From: Cellulomonas telluris
GTDB taxonomy: Bacteria; Actinomycetota; Actinomycetes; Actinomycetales; Cellulomonadaceae
Direction of reading: 5' to 3'
Length of the DNA stretch: 64,000 nucleotides
Assembly: GCF_004886325.1 (NCBI RefSeq)
Contig: NZ_QXFN01000003.1
Span: 124,001-188,000, forward strand
Shown here piece after piece: positions 31,192 to 38,907 of the stretch. Numbering within the stretch: the first letter of the stretch is position 1; every line of letters starts with the position of its first letter. The translations under genes were made by a program, and so were the position numbers. The notes under the pieces were generated by a model. That model was given only the letters and a program-made list of their open reading frames with translations, ran no database searches and was not told the origin of the DNA.

Positions 31192-32234
31192 TGGACCAGG
31201 TGGGCCTGGCGCAGGTGAGCGACCTGCTGGTGTGGGGCGCGACGACGGCGTTCACGATCGCGCTCGTCGCGTGGACGGTCGAGATGTCCCGCGTCGCGGA
31301 GGCCGCCCAGCGGGTGCGCGGCACGCGTCAGCGCGAGCTGGTCGCGGCCGGCGGCGCGCCGTCCACCGGGGCGCCCGTCGCTGCCGAGGCGCCCGCCGCC
31401 GCGGACGCGCCCGCCGGCCGGGCGCGCGCCGAGGGGATCGCGCGCAGCACCACGTTCCTCGGCCTCGTCCTGCTGCTCGCCGGCGTCGTGACGCGTGGCC
31501 TCGCTGCGGGCCGCTGGCCGACGGCCAACATGTACGAGTTCGCGATCGTCGGCGTCCTGGTGGCCGTCGCCGTGCTCGCCGTGGTCCAGCGCCGGCGCAC
31601 CATCGCGTTCCTCGCGGTGCTCGTCATGGGCATCGCCGTGCTCGGCCTCGCGCTCGCGCTCCTCGTCTTCCACGTCCAGGCGGACGAGGTCCAGCCGGCG
31701 CTCGACAGCTACTGGCTGGTCCTGCACGTGGGCGTCGCGATCATGGCGACGGGCGTCTTCACGGTCGCCTTCGCGACGTCGGTGCTGCAGGTGCTGCGCG
31801 ACGGCCGGGCGACCGGGCGGTCGCACCTCGAGCGCCCCTGGCGCTCGGCGGACGGCCTGCGCCGCTGGCTGCACCCGCTGCGCGTCACCGGCCCGCGCTT
31901 CGCGTGGCTCGAGCAGGTGCCGGACGCCCGCCGGCTCGAGGCGCTGTCGTTCCGGCTCAACGCGATCGCCTTCGTCCTGTGGACCTTCACGCTCATCGGC
32001 GGCGCCATCTGGGCCGAGCACGCGTGGGGCCGCTACTGGGGCTGGGACCCCAAGGAGGTCGGCACGTTCGTCGCGTGGGTCGTGTACGCCGCGTACCTGC
32101 ACGCCCGCACGACGCGCGGCTGGAGCGGGCGCCGGGCGGCGTACTTCGTCTACGTCGGGTACGCCGTCGTGATCGCGAACTTCACCGTCATCAACCTCTT
32201 CGTCGACGGCAAGCACTCGTACTCGGGCCTCTGA
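31191..32234 (+). CDS. Cytochrome c biogenesis protein CcsA/CcsB (haem exporter subunit)
   Basis: This 347-aa protein of about eight membrane helices carries the haem-handling WWD-type motif WGRYWGWDPKEVGTFVAW. Conserved histidines lie in YWLVLHVGVAI, AEHAWG and the C-terminal KHSYSGL that ligate haem in System II synthases. An Ala-rich loop (about 53-80) separates the first helix from the core and is variable in the family. The start is ATG at 31191, sharing one base with the resB stop (TGATG). It closes the maturation operon, and a strong hairpin follows. Confidence 0.93.
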   Translation: MDQVGLAQVSDLLVWGATTAFTIALVAWTVEMSRVAEAAQRVRGTRQRELVAAGGAPSTGAPVAAEAPAAADAPAGRARAEGIARSTTFLGLVLLLAGVVTRGLAAGRWPTANMYEFAIVGVLVAVAVLAVVQRRRTIAFLAVLVMGIAVLGLALALLVFHVQADEVQPALDSYWLVLHVGVAIMATGVFTVAFATSVLQVLRDGRATGRSHLERPWRSADGLRRWLHPLRVTGPRFAWLEQVPDARRLEALSFRLNAIAFVLWTFTLIGGAIWAEHAWGRYWGWDPKEVGTFVAWVVYAAYLHARTTRGWSGRRAAYFVYVGYAVVIANFTVINLFVDGKHSYSGL

Positions 32235-32250
32235 GGACCGCCCGCGCCAC

Positions 32251-32286
32251 GACGGCCGCCGTCCCGGGTCCCGGGCGGCGGCCGTC
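32251..32286. terminator. Hairpin between ccsA and PLDc_N-like gene
   Basis: GACGGCCGCC...CCCGGG pairs with CCCGGG...GGCGGCCGTC with one bulged base, between convergent genes. The stem is about 16 bp with a very small loop. Confidence 0.65.
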
Positions 32287-32292
32287 GGCGCG

Positions 32293-32661
32293 TCAGGTGG
32301 TCGACGGGTCGCCGTCGGGCGCGCCGTCCCCCGCACCGTCGGGCGAGGTGCCGTCCGCGCCCGCGTCGCCACCGCGCGTCTCGCGCTCGCGACGGCGGCG
32401 CTCCTGGTCGAGCCGGCGCAGGAAGTCGGGGTCGTCGTCCGGTGCGACCGGGCGTGCGGGACGGCGCCGGGGCCCGGCCGCGCTGCCGCCGGTGCGGCTC
32501 AGGACCAGCCACAGCACGGCGCCGACGACCGGCACCAGGACCACGAGCAGCCACAGCGCGCGCGGCAGCCCGCGCCGTGCTCGCTCGTCGCTGCGCACCA
32601 CGTCGATCACGCAGTAGACCGTGAGGCCGATCGTGAGCAGGAGGACCAGGTACCGGGGCAC
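32293..32661 (-). CDS. Small membrane protein with PLDc_N-type domain
   Basis: This 122-aa protein has two hydrophobic helices (about 3-19 and 35-56) enclosing VRSDERARRGLPRALW, the pattern of the phospholipase D-nuclease N-terminal domain found alone in many actinobacteria. The remaining part is a charged, disordered cytoplasmic tail rich in Arg, Asp and Gly. It carries no catalytic HKD motif, so it is not a phospholipase; function unknown. TACGCT lies 6 nt before the GTG, again a leaderless start. Confidence 0.8.
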   Translation of the reverse strand: MPRYLVLLLTIGLTVYCVIDVVRSDERARRGLPRALWLLVVLVPVVGAVLWLVLSRTGGSAAGPRRRPARPVAPDDDPDFLRRLDQERRRRERETRGGDAGADGTSPDGAGDGAPDGDPSTT

Positions 32662-32667
32662 CCGTCC

Positions 32668-32673
32668 AGCGTA
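32668..32673 (-). promoter_or_regulatory. -10 box of leaderless PLDc_N-like gene
   Basis: TACGCT on the minus strand is followed by 6 nt and the GTG start at 32661. Confidence 0.6.
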
Positions 32674-32766
32674 GACGCGGACGGGTGTCCTGCTCGCGCC
32701 CGCCCCGGGCGGGGGCCCGCCGACGTCCGGGCGGGGTGAGGTGCCCGGGTGGTGCCGGCGGCGACC

Positions 32767-32772
32767 TACCCT
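32767..32772 (+). promoter_or_regulatory. -10 box of leaderless DUF4229 gene
   Basis: TACCCT is followed by GGGGAG and then the GTG at 32779. The GGGGAG abuts the start codon, too close to serve as a ribosome binding site. Confidence 0.55.
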
Positions 32773-32778
32773 GGGGAG

Positions 32779-33123
32779 GTGCCCGTCCTGGTCTACTCGC
32801 TCCTGCGCATCGCCCTCTTCGGCGCCGTCACCGCCCTGCTGTGGTGGGCGGGGATGCGGTCGTGGCTCGCGCCCCTGCTCGCGGCGTTCCTCGCGTGGGG
32901 GCTGTCCTACGTGCTGCTCGCGGGGCCGCGGGACGCCGCGGCCCTGCACCTCGCGCGCCGCGCGGAGGAGCGCCGCGCGGGTCGTGCCCAGGGCCGTGCA
33001 GGCGACGACGCGGCGGCGGAGGACGCCGCCGACGACGCGCTGCGCGGTGCCCAGGACGCGGCCGCCCCCCGCGTCACGGACGTCGAGGACCCCGGCACGA
33101 CGACGCGCCGCGACCCCGCCTGA
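32779..33123 (+). CDS. DUF4229 family small membrane protein
   Basis: This 114-aa protein has two membrane helices (about 2-22 and 25-47) and a cytoplasmic tail rich in Arg, Ala and Asp. It matches the DUF4229 family by layout and by its place beside menA, which is common in actinobacteria. No function is known. The GTG at 32779 follows a TACCCT box. It converges on menA with 25 bases between stop codons, which hold a short GACGGGC/GCCCGT inverted repeat. Confidence 0.75.
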   Translation: MPVLVYSLLRIALFGAVTALLWWAGMRSWLAPLLAAFLAWGLSYVLLAGPRDAAALHLARRAEERRAGRAQGRAGDDAAAEDAADDALRGAQDAAAPRVTDVEDPGTTTRRDPA

Positions 33124-33148
33124 CGGGCTGCGTGCGCGGGCCCGTGCG

Positions 33149-34018
33149 TCAGGCGGCGAGCCCGAGGCCGAGCAGCACGCCCAGCCCGAGCTCGAGCGCA
33201 CCCGTCCCGCCGAGCACCGGGACGAGGGCGATGCCGCGCGCCCCGAGGAGCACCACCACCGCCAGCACGGTCGCCGGCGCCAGCAGCACGAGGACGAGCA
33301 GCGACCACGGCGCCGCGAACGCGCACGTGGCGGCGAGCAGCACGGGCAGCACCACGAGCACCGCGTAGACGCGTCGCGCGCGGTGCTCGCCGAGCCGGAC
33401 GGCGAGCGTGCGCTTGCCCACGAGCGCGTCGGTCGGCACGTCGCGCAGGTTGTTCGCCATGAGCAGCGCGCAGGCCACGAGCCCGACGGCGACCGCCCCG
33501 ACCCACGCCGGCCACGACAGGCGACCCGCCTGCGTGTACGTGGTGCCCAGCACCGCGACCAGCCCGAAGAACACGAACACCCCGACCTCGCCGAGGCCGC
33601 GGTAGCCGTAGGGCCGCCGCCCGCCCGTGTACGTCCACGCCGCGACGACGGCGAGCGCGCCGACGGCGAGCAGCCACCACGAGCCCGACAGCGCGACGAG
33701 CCAGACGCCCAGGAGGGCCGCGACGCCGAACGCCGCGAACGCCGCGGTGCGCACCTGGCCCGGCCGCGCCGCGCCCGACGCGGTGAGCCGGCGCGGGCCC
33801 ACGCGGTCCACGTCGGTGCCGCGCACGCCGTCGGAGTAGTCGTTCGCGTAGTTCACGCCGACCTGCAGCGCGAGCGCGACGCCGGCGGCGAGCAGCGCGC
33901 GCCCGAGCCGGGCCTCGCCGAGCTGGGCGGCCGCGCCCGTGCCGACGAGGACGGGTGCCACCGCGGCGGGCAGGGTGCGGGGGCGCGCGCCGGCGAGCCA
34001 GTCGGACGTGGAGGCCAC
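33149..34018 (-). CDS. menA: 1,4-dihydroxy-2-naphthoate polyprenyltransferase
   Basis: This 289-aa UbiA-superfamily membrane enzyme joins the polyprenyl tail to 1,4-dihydroxy-2-naphthoate with loss of CO2, giving demethylmenaquinone. Both Asp-rich prenyl diphosphate-binding motifs are visible: NYANDYSDGVRGTD (about 58-71) and NNLRDVPTDALVGKRTLA (about 178-195). About eight hydrophobic helices complete the fold. AGGAG precedes the GTG start. It lies downstream of menE in the same direction with a 71-bp gap containing a short hairpin. Confidence 0.94.
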   Translation of the reverse strand: MASTSDWLAGARPRTLPAAVAPVLVGTGAAAQLGEARLGRALLAAGVALALQVGVNYANDYSDGVRGTDVDRVGPRRLTASGAARPGQVRTAAFAAFGVAALLGVWLVALSGSWWLLAVGALAVVAAWTYTGGRRPYGYRGLGEVGVFVFFGLVAVLGTTYTQAGRLSWPAWVGAVAVGLVACALLMANNLRDVPTDALVGKRTLAVRLGEHRARRVYAVLVVLPVLLAATCAFAAPWSLLVLVLLAPATVLAVVVLLGARGIALVPVLGGTGALELGLGVLLGLGLAA

Positions 34019-34072
34019 TCGTGCTCCTGGGGATCGGGGGAGGGCCGCACGGCCCGGGCGGACGGGAGGAGG

Positions 34073-34090
34073 ACCTGCCGGTCGGCAGGT
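34073..34090 (-). terminator. Short hairpin at the menE stop
   Basis: ACCTGCC-GGTC-GGCAGGT forms a 7-bp stem that overlaps the last base of menE. It could weaken read-through into menA, but the stem is short. Confidence 0.3.
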
Positions 34091-35265
34091 CAGGGGGAGG
34101 CGGTGCCGGGCGGGTGGTGGTTCATGCGCTCGGCGGCCGCGCGGGCGACGGCCCGCCGGTCGGGCTTGCCGGGCCCCCGCAGGGGCAGCGCGTCGACGAC
34201 CAGCACCTGCCGCGGCGCGCTGGCGGGCCCCAGCGCCGCGGCCACCGACGAGCGCAGGTCGGTCAGCGACGGCTGGGCGCCGCCCTCGGTGACGACGACC
34301 GCGACGACGGACTGCCCCCAGTGCTGGTCGGGCACGCCGACGACGCAGACCTCCCGCACGAGGGGGTGCGCCGCGACGACCTCCTCGACCGCGAGCGGGT
34401 CGACCTTGACGCCCCCGGTGACCAGCACGTCGTCGAGCCGTCCGAGCACGTGCAGCACCCCGTCGTCGAGCCGGCCGCGGTCCGCGGTGCGCAGCCAGCG
34501 GCGGCCCCGCACGTCGACGAACGTGGTCGCGTCCAGGTCCGGGCGGCCCAGGTAGCCCGCGGCCAGGACGGGTCCCGTGAGCGACACGCGCTGCTCGGCG
34601 TCGACCGCCACCTCGACGCCGTCGAGCGGCCGGCCGTCGTAGACGCACCCGCCGCACGTCTCGGTCATGCCGTACGTCGTGACGACGCGCACACCGGCCT
34701 CGCGGGCGCGGGCCAGCAGGGTCGGCGAGGACGCGGCGCCGCCCACGAGGACGGCGTCGAGCGCGCGGGCCGCCGCGGTCGCGTCGGCGTCGTCCAGCAC
34801 CCGGACCAGCTGGGTCGGGACCAGGGAGCTGTACCAGGGCCCGTCCCCGGACCGCAGCGCGCGGACCGCCTCGCTGAACGGGCCCGGGCGGAAGGGGCCG
34901 GGGGCGAGGGTCGTCAGCGCCCGGCCGGCGAGCACCGACCGGACGACGACCTGCAGGCCGGCGACGTGGTGCACGGGCAGGGCCAGCAGCCAGGACCCGT
35001 GACCGCCCAGGCGCCGCGCGGTGGCGTCGGCGGACGCCCGCAGCGCGTCGGCCGTGAGCATGACGTCGCGGGGCCGCCCGGTGGAGCCGGACGTGCGGAC
35101 CACGAGGGCCACGTCCGCGGGCACGCGCCCGCCTGCCGCCGGGCCCCCGGCGCGGTCGTCGGCGTCGAGGGCACGCAGTGCGGGCCCCTGGCCGTCCAGG
35201 GCCGCGGGCAGCGACGCGACGAGGGACCCCGCCTGCGCGGGGACGTCACGCAGCGCCCGGTCCAC
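34090..35265 (-). CDS. menE: o-Succinylbenzoate-CoA ligase
   Basis: This 391-aa adenylate-forming enzyme activates o-succinylbenzoate with ATP and CoA. Motifs include the P-loop-like RTSGSTGRPRDVMLT (A3), the aromatic PVHHVAGLQVVV, TTYGMTETCGG (A5), TADRGRLDDG (A7 Asp), LGRLDDVLVTGGVKV (hinge) and the C-terminal catalytic Lys in RGPGKPDRR. At 391 residues it is shorter than E. coli MenE because the N-terminal subdomain is reduced, which is common in actinobacterial forms. TAGGCT lies 6 nt before the GTG. Confidence 0.92.
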   Translation of the reverse strand: MDRALRDVPAQAGSLVASLPAALDGQGPALRALDADDRAGGPAAGGRVPADVALVVRTSGSTGRPRDVMLTADALRASADATARRLGGHGSWLLALPVHHVAGLQVVVRSVLAGRALTTLAPGPFRPGPFSEAVRALRSGDGPWYSSLVPTQLVRVLDDADATAAARALDAVLVGGAASSPTLLARAREAGVRVVTTYGMTETCGGCVYDGRPLDGVEVAVDAEQRVSLTGPVLAAGYLGRPDLDATTFVDVRGRRWLRTADRGRLDDGVLHVLGRLDDVLVTGGVKVDPLAVEEVVAAHPLVREVCVVGVPDQHWGQSVVAVVVTEGGAQPSLTDLRSSVAAALGPASAPRQVLVVDALPLRGPGKPDRRAVARAAAERMNHHPPGTASP

Positions 35266-35271
35266 GGGGTC

Positions 35272-35277
35272 AGCCTA
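35272..35277 (-). promoter_or_regulatory. -10 box of leaderless menE
   Basis: TAGGCT on the minus strand is followed by 6 nt and the menE GTG at 35265. Confidence 0.6.
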
Positions 35278-35316
35278 GGCCGGGGTGGCGGCGGCCGACC
35301 CGCGGACGGTCCGCCG

Positions 35317-35322
35317 TAGAGT
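35317..35322 (+). promoter_or_regulatory. -10 box for the DUF3048 lipoprotein gene
   Basis: TAGAGT matches TANNNT, about 120 bases before the ATG at 35444, so this gene has a real leader with a GGAGGAG site. Confidence 0.45.
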
Positions 35323-35443
35323 GGCGCGCGGTCCCGGGGCGGCGCCCGGTGCCCGTCCGCACGGCGTGCGACGGGCCGCGGCAGGCGCGCGAGGGGGGGA
35401 CCGCGACGCAGCGGCACCCGCCGCCCGGAGGAGTGGAGCAGGC

Positions 35444-36532
35444 ATGGCACGCACGAGGACGACGGCACGGCACCCGCGCGGGGTGCGCGCACGCGCGTCG
35501 GCCGTCCTGGCGCTGGTGACGTCCCTGGCGCTCGCCGCGTGCGGCGCTCCGACGGCCGTCGAGCCGCTCCCTGCCGTGACCGAGCGGCCCACCATCGCGC
35601 CGGCGAAGGTGCCCGCCCCGGCGCCTGAGGTCCCGCCGACGTGGCCGCTCACGGGCGTGCCGGGCACCCCCGACCCCCGCCCGGCGCTGGCCGTGAAGAT
35701 CGAGAACACCGCCGTCGCCCGCCCCCAGTCGGGGCTCGAGCAGGCGGACGTCGTCTGGGAGACCGTCGTCGAGTTCGAGGTGTCCCGCCTCATCGCGGTC
35801 TACCACTCCCAGGTGCCGCAGGAGGTCGGGCCCATCCGCTCCGTGCGTCCCATGGACCCCGCCGTGCTCGCCCCGACGCGGGGCATGCTCGTGTACTCCG
35901 GCGGCCAGCCGGGCATCCTCGACCTCGTCGCCCGCTCGGGCCTGCAGACGGTCTCCCACGACGCGGGCGCGCCCGGCCTGTACCGCGTGCGCGGGCGGTC
36001 CGCGCCGCACAACGTCTACGGCAGCCCCGCGACGTGGTGGGGGATCGCCGAGCCCGGGCGGACGGCACCCGCGGAGCAGTTCGCGTTCGCGCGGCGCCCC
36101 GAGCAGGGCGCGGCGGCCGTCGCCGGCACGCCCGCGGGCACGCTCGACTTCCGCCTGTCGGCGCAGTCCCGTCCGGTCTGGACCTGGGACGCCGCCTCCG
36201 GCACCTGGCTGCGCTCGGAGGGCGGCACGCCCGCGACGGCGGCGACCGGCGCCCGGCTGTCGGCCGTGAACGTGGTCGCGATCACCGCGCCCCACCCGAA
36301 CAGCCCGTTCGGCGCTCAGGGCGGCGCACCCGTGCCGACCTACGAGCTGGTCGGCGAGGGCGACGGCGTCGTCGCCACGGGCGGCCGCACCGTGGCGGTC
36401 CGGTGGCGCAAGGAGGCCGAGGACCAGCCCCTGCGCCTCTTCCTCGCGGACGGCTCGGAGGCCCGGCTGGCACCGGGCAACACCTGGGTGGAGCTCGTCC
36501 CCGCCGGGAAGGGCTCCCTGACCGTCTCCTGA
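35444..36532 (+). CDS. DUF3048 family lipoprotein (YerB-like)
   Basis: This 362-aa exported protein has signal peptide and lipobox SLALAACG. A Pro-rich linker precedes two DUF3048 domains. The first (about 70-210) contains RPALAVKIENTAVARPQSGL, ADVVWETVVE and VGPIRSVRPMD, hallmark segments of the YerB family. The second, smaller part includes TWDAASGTWLRSEGG and YELVGEGDG. YerB-like lipoproteins are widespread in Gram-positives and have no firm biochemical function. ATG follows GGAGGAG with about 11 bases spacing. A hairpin at 36550-36577 ends the transcript. Confidence 0.88.
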   Translation: MARTRTTARHPRGVRARASAVLALVTSLALAACGAPTAVEPLPAVTERPTIAPAKVPAPAPEVPPTWPLTGVPGTPDPRPALAVKIENTAVARPQSGLEQADVVWETVVEFEVSRLIAVYHSQVPQEVGPIRSVRPMDPAVLAPTRGMLVYSGGQPGILDLVARSGLQTVSHDAGAPGLYRVRGRSAPHNVYGSPATWWGIAEPGRTAPAEQFAFARRPEQGAAAVAGTPAGTLDFRLSAQSRPVWTWDAASGTWLRSEGGTPATAATGARLSAVNVVAITAPHPNSPFGAQGGAPVPTYELVGEGDGVVATGGRTVAVRWRKEAEDQPLRLFLADGSEARLAPGNTWVELVPAGKGSLTVS

Positions 36533-36549
36533 CGCGACGGGCGACCCCG

Positions 36550-36577
36550 GGACGACGGCCCGCCGCGGTCGTCGTCC
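36550..36577 (+). terminator. Hairpin after the DUF3048 gene
   Basis: GGACGACG and CGTCGTCC pair across a 12-nt GC-rich loop, 17 bases after the stop. A smaller GCGGGT-GG-ACCCGC hairpin follows directly. Confidence 0.5.
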
Positions 36578-36678
36578 TGCGGGTGGACCCGCGGCATCCC
36601 CCGGGGGCAGGTGACGGGCCGTGAGGTCACGCCCGGGGGCCGACGCGGCGGACGGGCCGCCCGGCGGAGGGTGGTCCC

Positions 36679-36882
36679 ATGACCACCACCGCACCGCACC
36701 GCGTCCCCGCCGCCCCGCGCGTCCTGCCGCCGCGCCGACCCGTCCACGACCCCGACGACCACTCGCTGCGCTCGGCCGTCGCCGTCGTGGTCGCCGGGCT
36801 CGTGCTCGTCGCGCTCCTCGTCGGCGGCGGTGCGCTCGTCGCGACCGCCGTGGACCTCGCCTCGTGGGTCTCGGCGGCCTGA
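36679..36882 (+). CDS. Small single-pass membrane protein, unknown function
   Basis: This 67-aa protein has a Pro/Arg-rich N-terminal half and one strong hydrophobic helix (about 33-55, AVAVVVAGLVLVALLVGGGA). GGAGGG stands seven bases before ATG, so translation is likely. No family is recognised. It converges on menB, with only 13 bases between the stop codons. Position suggests no particular role. Confidence 0.6.
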   Translation: MTTTAPHRVPAAPRVLPPRRPVHDPDDHSLRSAVAVVVAGLVLVALLVGGGALVATAVDLASWVSAA

Positions 36883-36895
36883 CCGGCCCGTCCGC

Positions 36896-37879
36896 TCAGT
36901 AGGCGTACGGGAAGCCCGACCAGTCCGGCTCGCGCCGCTGCAGGAACGCGTCGCGCCCCTCGACGGCCTCGTCCGTCATGTACGCCAGCCGGGTCGCCTC
37001 GCCGGCGAAGACCTGCTGGCCCGCCAGGCCGTCGTCCGCCAGGTTGAACGCGAACTTCAGCATGCGGATCGCCTGCGGCGACTTCGTCGCCACGACGCGC
37101 GCGTACTCCAGCCCCGCGTCCTCGAGGTCCGCGTGGTCGACGACGTCGTTCACGGCACCCCACGCGTACGCCTGCTCCGCCGAGTACTCCCGTGCGAGGA
37201 AGAAGATCTCGCGCGCCCGCTTCTGCCCGACCTGCCGCGCCAGCAGCGCCGAGCCGTAGCCGCCGTCGAACGAGCCGACGTTCGCGTCGGTCTGCATGAA
37301 CCGCGCGTGCTCGCGGCTCGCGATCGTCAGGTCCGCGACGACGTGCAGCGAGTGCCCGCCGCCCGCCGCCCAGCCGTTGACGAGCGCGACGACGACCTTC
37401 GGCATCGTCCGGATCAGGCGCTGGACCTCCAGGACGTGCAGCCGCCCGGCGCGCGCGGGGTCGATGGCCTCGGCGGTCTCGCCCTCGGCGTACCGGTAGC
37501 CGTCGCGCCCCCGGATGCGCTGGTCCCCGCCCGAGCAGAACGACCACACGCCGTCCTTGGGGCTCGGGCCGTTGCCGGTCAGCAGGACGGTCCCCACGTC
37601 GGACGTGGTCCGCGCGTGGTCGAGCACCGCGTACAGCTCGTCCACGGTGTGGGGGCGGAACGCGTTGCGGACCTCCGGCCGGTGGAACGCGACCCGCACG
37701 ACCGGCAGGTCCCGCGCGCGCGCCCCGGCGGCCGCCTCGGCCTCGGTCGGGCGCGCGTGCCCGCGGTGGTACGTGATGTCGGTGAGGTGCTCGAACCCCT
37801 CGACGGTGCGCCACCGCGCGGGGTCGAAGGTGTCGGAGACGCGTGCCGGCAGAGGTGCCGGTCCGGCCGGTGCGGTCAC
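36896..37879 (-). CDS. menB: 1,4-dihydroxy-2-naphthoyl-CoA synthase
   Basis: This 327-aa crotonase-fold enzyme cyclises o-succinylbenzoyl-CoA. Oxyanion-hole and active-site segments are FCSGGDQRIRG, VNGWAAGGGHSLHV, QTDANVGSFDGGYG and the Asp-containing WGAVNDVV. The C-terminal EGRDAFLQRREPDWSGFPY is diagnostic of MenB over other crotonases. It is about 30 residues longer at the N-terminus than E. coli MenB, as in mycobacteria. The start is set at the GTG 37879, which follows TAGGGT by 7 nt; an ATG at 37918 lies upstream of that box. Confidence 0.94.
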   Translation of the reverse strand: MTAPAGPAPLPARVSDTFDPARWRTVEGFEHLTDITYHRGHARPTEAEAAAGARARDLPVVRVAFHRPEVRNAFRPHTVDELYAVLDHARTTSDVGTVLLTGNGPSPKDGVWSFCSGGDQRIRGRDGYRYAEGETAEAIDPARAGRLHVLEVQRLIRTMPKVVVALVNGWAAGGGHSLHVVADLTIASREHARFMQTDANVGSFDGGYGSALLARQVGQKRAREIFFLAREYSAEQAYAWGAVNDVVDHADLEDAGLEYARVVATKSPQAIRMLKFAFNLADDGLAGQQVFAGEATRLAYMTDEAVEGRDAFLQRREPDWSGFPYAY

Positions 37880-37886
37880 CCGCCTC

Positions 37887-37892
37887 ACCCTA
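37887..37892 (-). promoter_or_regulatory. -10 box of leaderless menB
   Basis: TAGGGT on the minus strand is followed by 7 nt and the GTG at 37879. The menC box lies 44 bases away on the other strand, making a compact divergent promoter. Confidence 0.6.
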
Positions 37893-37935
37893 GCCGCGTG
37901 CCGTGGCCGGTCCGGCACGGGCGCTCGGACCCACC

Positions 37936-37941
37936 TAGCCT
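37936..37941 (+). promoter_or_regulatory. -10 box of leaderless menC
   Basis: TAGCCT is followed by GGGCGG and the menC GTG at 37948. Confidence 0.6.
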
Positions 37942-37947
37942 GGGCGG

Positions 37948-38907
37948 GTGCCGACCACCCCTGACGACGTCCGCGTGTGGTCCGTCCCCCTGCGCACGCG
38001 CTTCCGCGGCCTGGTCCGCCGGGACGGCGTGCTGCTGCGCGGCGACGCCGGGTGGGCGGAGTTCAGCCCCTTCTGGGACTACGACGACGCGGCCGCGGTG
38101 CGCTGGTGGCGCGCCGCGCGCGAGGCCGCCGACGAGGGCTGGCCCGACCCCGTGCGCACGCACGTGCCGGTCAACGTCACGGTGCCGGCGGTCGGCCCCG
38201 AGCAGGCGCACCGCGTGGTGACGGCGTCCCGCGGGTGCCGCACCGCGAAGGTCAAGGTCGCCGAGCCCGGGCAGGACCCGCAGGAGGACGAGGCGCGGCT
38301 GGAGGCGGTGCGCGACGCGCTCGGCCCGGACGGCGCGATCCGGGTCGACGCCAACACCGCGTGGGACGTCGACACCGCCGTGACCCGGCTCGCGGCGCTG
38401 GACCGCGCGGCCGGCGGGCTCGAGTACGCCGAGCAGCCCGTGCCGGGGGTCGACGACCTGGCGGCCCTGCGCCGGCGCACGCACGTGCCGCTCGCCGCCG
38501 ACGAGGCCGTGCGCCGCTCGGACGACCCGCTCGCGGTGGCCCGTCGCGCGGCCGCGGACGTCGTCGTCCTCAAGGTGCAGCCGCTCGGCGGTGTGCGCGC
38601 GTGCCTGCGCCTGGCGGAGGAGATGGGCCTGCCGGTGGTCGTGTCGTCGGCGCTGGAGTCGTCGGTCGGGCTGGCGGCGGGGCTCGCGCTCGCGGCCGCG
38701 CTGCCGGAGCTGCCGTACGCGTGCGGGCTCGCCACCGCCCAGCTGCTCGCGGCCGACCTCGTGGACGAGCCGCTGCTGCCGCGCGACGGTGCGATCGAGG
38801 TGCGGCGTCCGCAGCCGGCACCGCACCTGGTGGCGGCGGCCGCGGCCGAGCCGGGGCTCGCGGCCCGCTGGGAGGGGCGGCTGACCACCGTCCGGGCTCG
38901 GGCATGA
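37948..38907 (+). CDS. menC: o-Succinylbenzoate synthase
   Basis: This 319-aa enolase-superfamily enzyme dehydrates the SHCHC intermediate to o-succinylbenzoate. Catalytic and metal residues appear in order: the Lys-x-Lys in TAKVKVAEP, the metal Asp in IRVDANTAWD, Glu in YAEQPVPG, Asp in AADEAVRRS and the second Lys in VVLKVQPLGG. The length matches actinobacterial MenC. It is leaderless from TAGCCT and overlaps menD through ATGA. Confidence 0.93.
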   Translation: MPTTPDDVRVWSVPLRTRFRGLVRRDGVLLRGDAGWAEFSPFWDYDDAAAVRWWRAAREAADEGWPDPVRTHVPVNVTVPAVGPEQAHRVVTASRGCRTAKVKVAEPGQDPQEDEARLEAVRDALGPDGAIRVDANTAWDVDTAVTRLAALDRAAGGLEYAEQPVPGVDDLAALRRRTHVPLAADEAVRRSDDPLAVARRAAADVVVLKVQPLGGVRACLRLAEEMGLPVVVSSALESSVGLAAGLALAAALPELPYACGLATAQLLAADLVDEPLLPRDGAIEVRRPQPAPHLVAAAAAEPGLAARWEGRLTTVRARA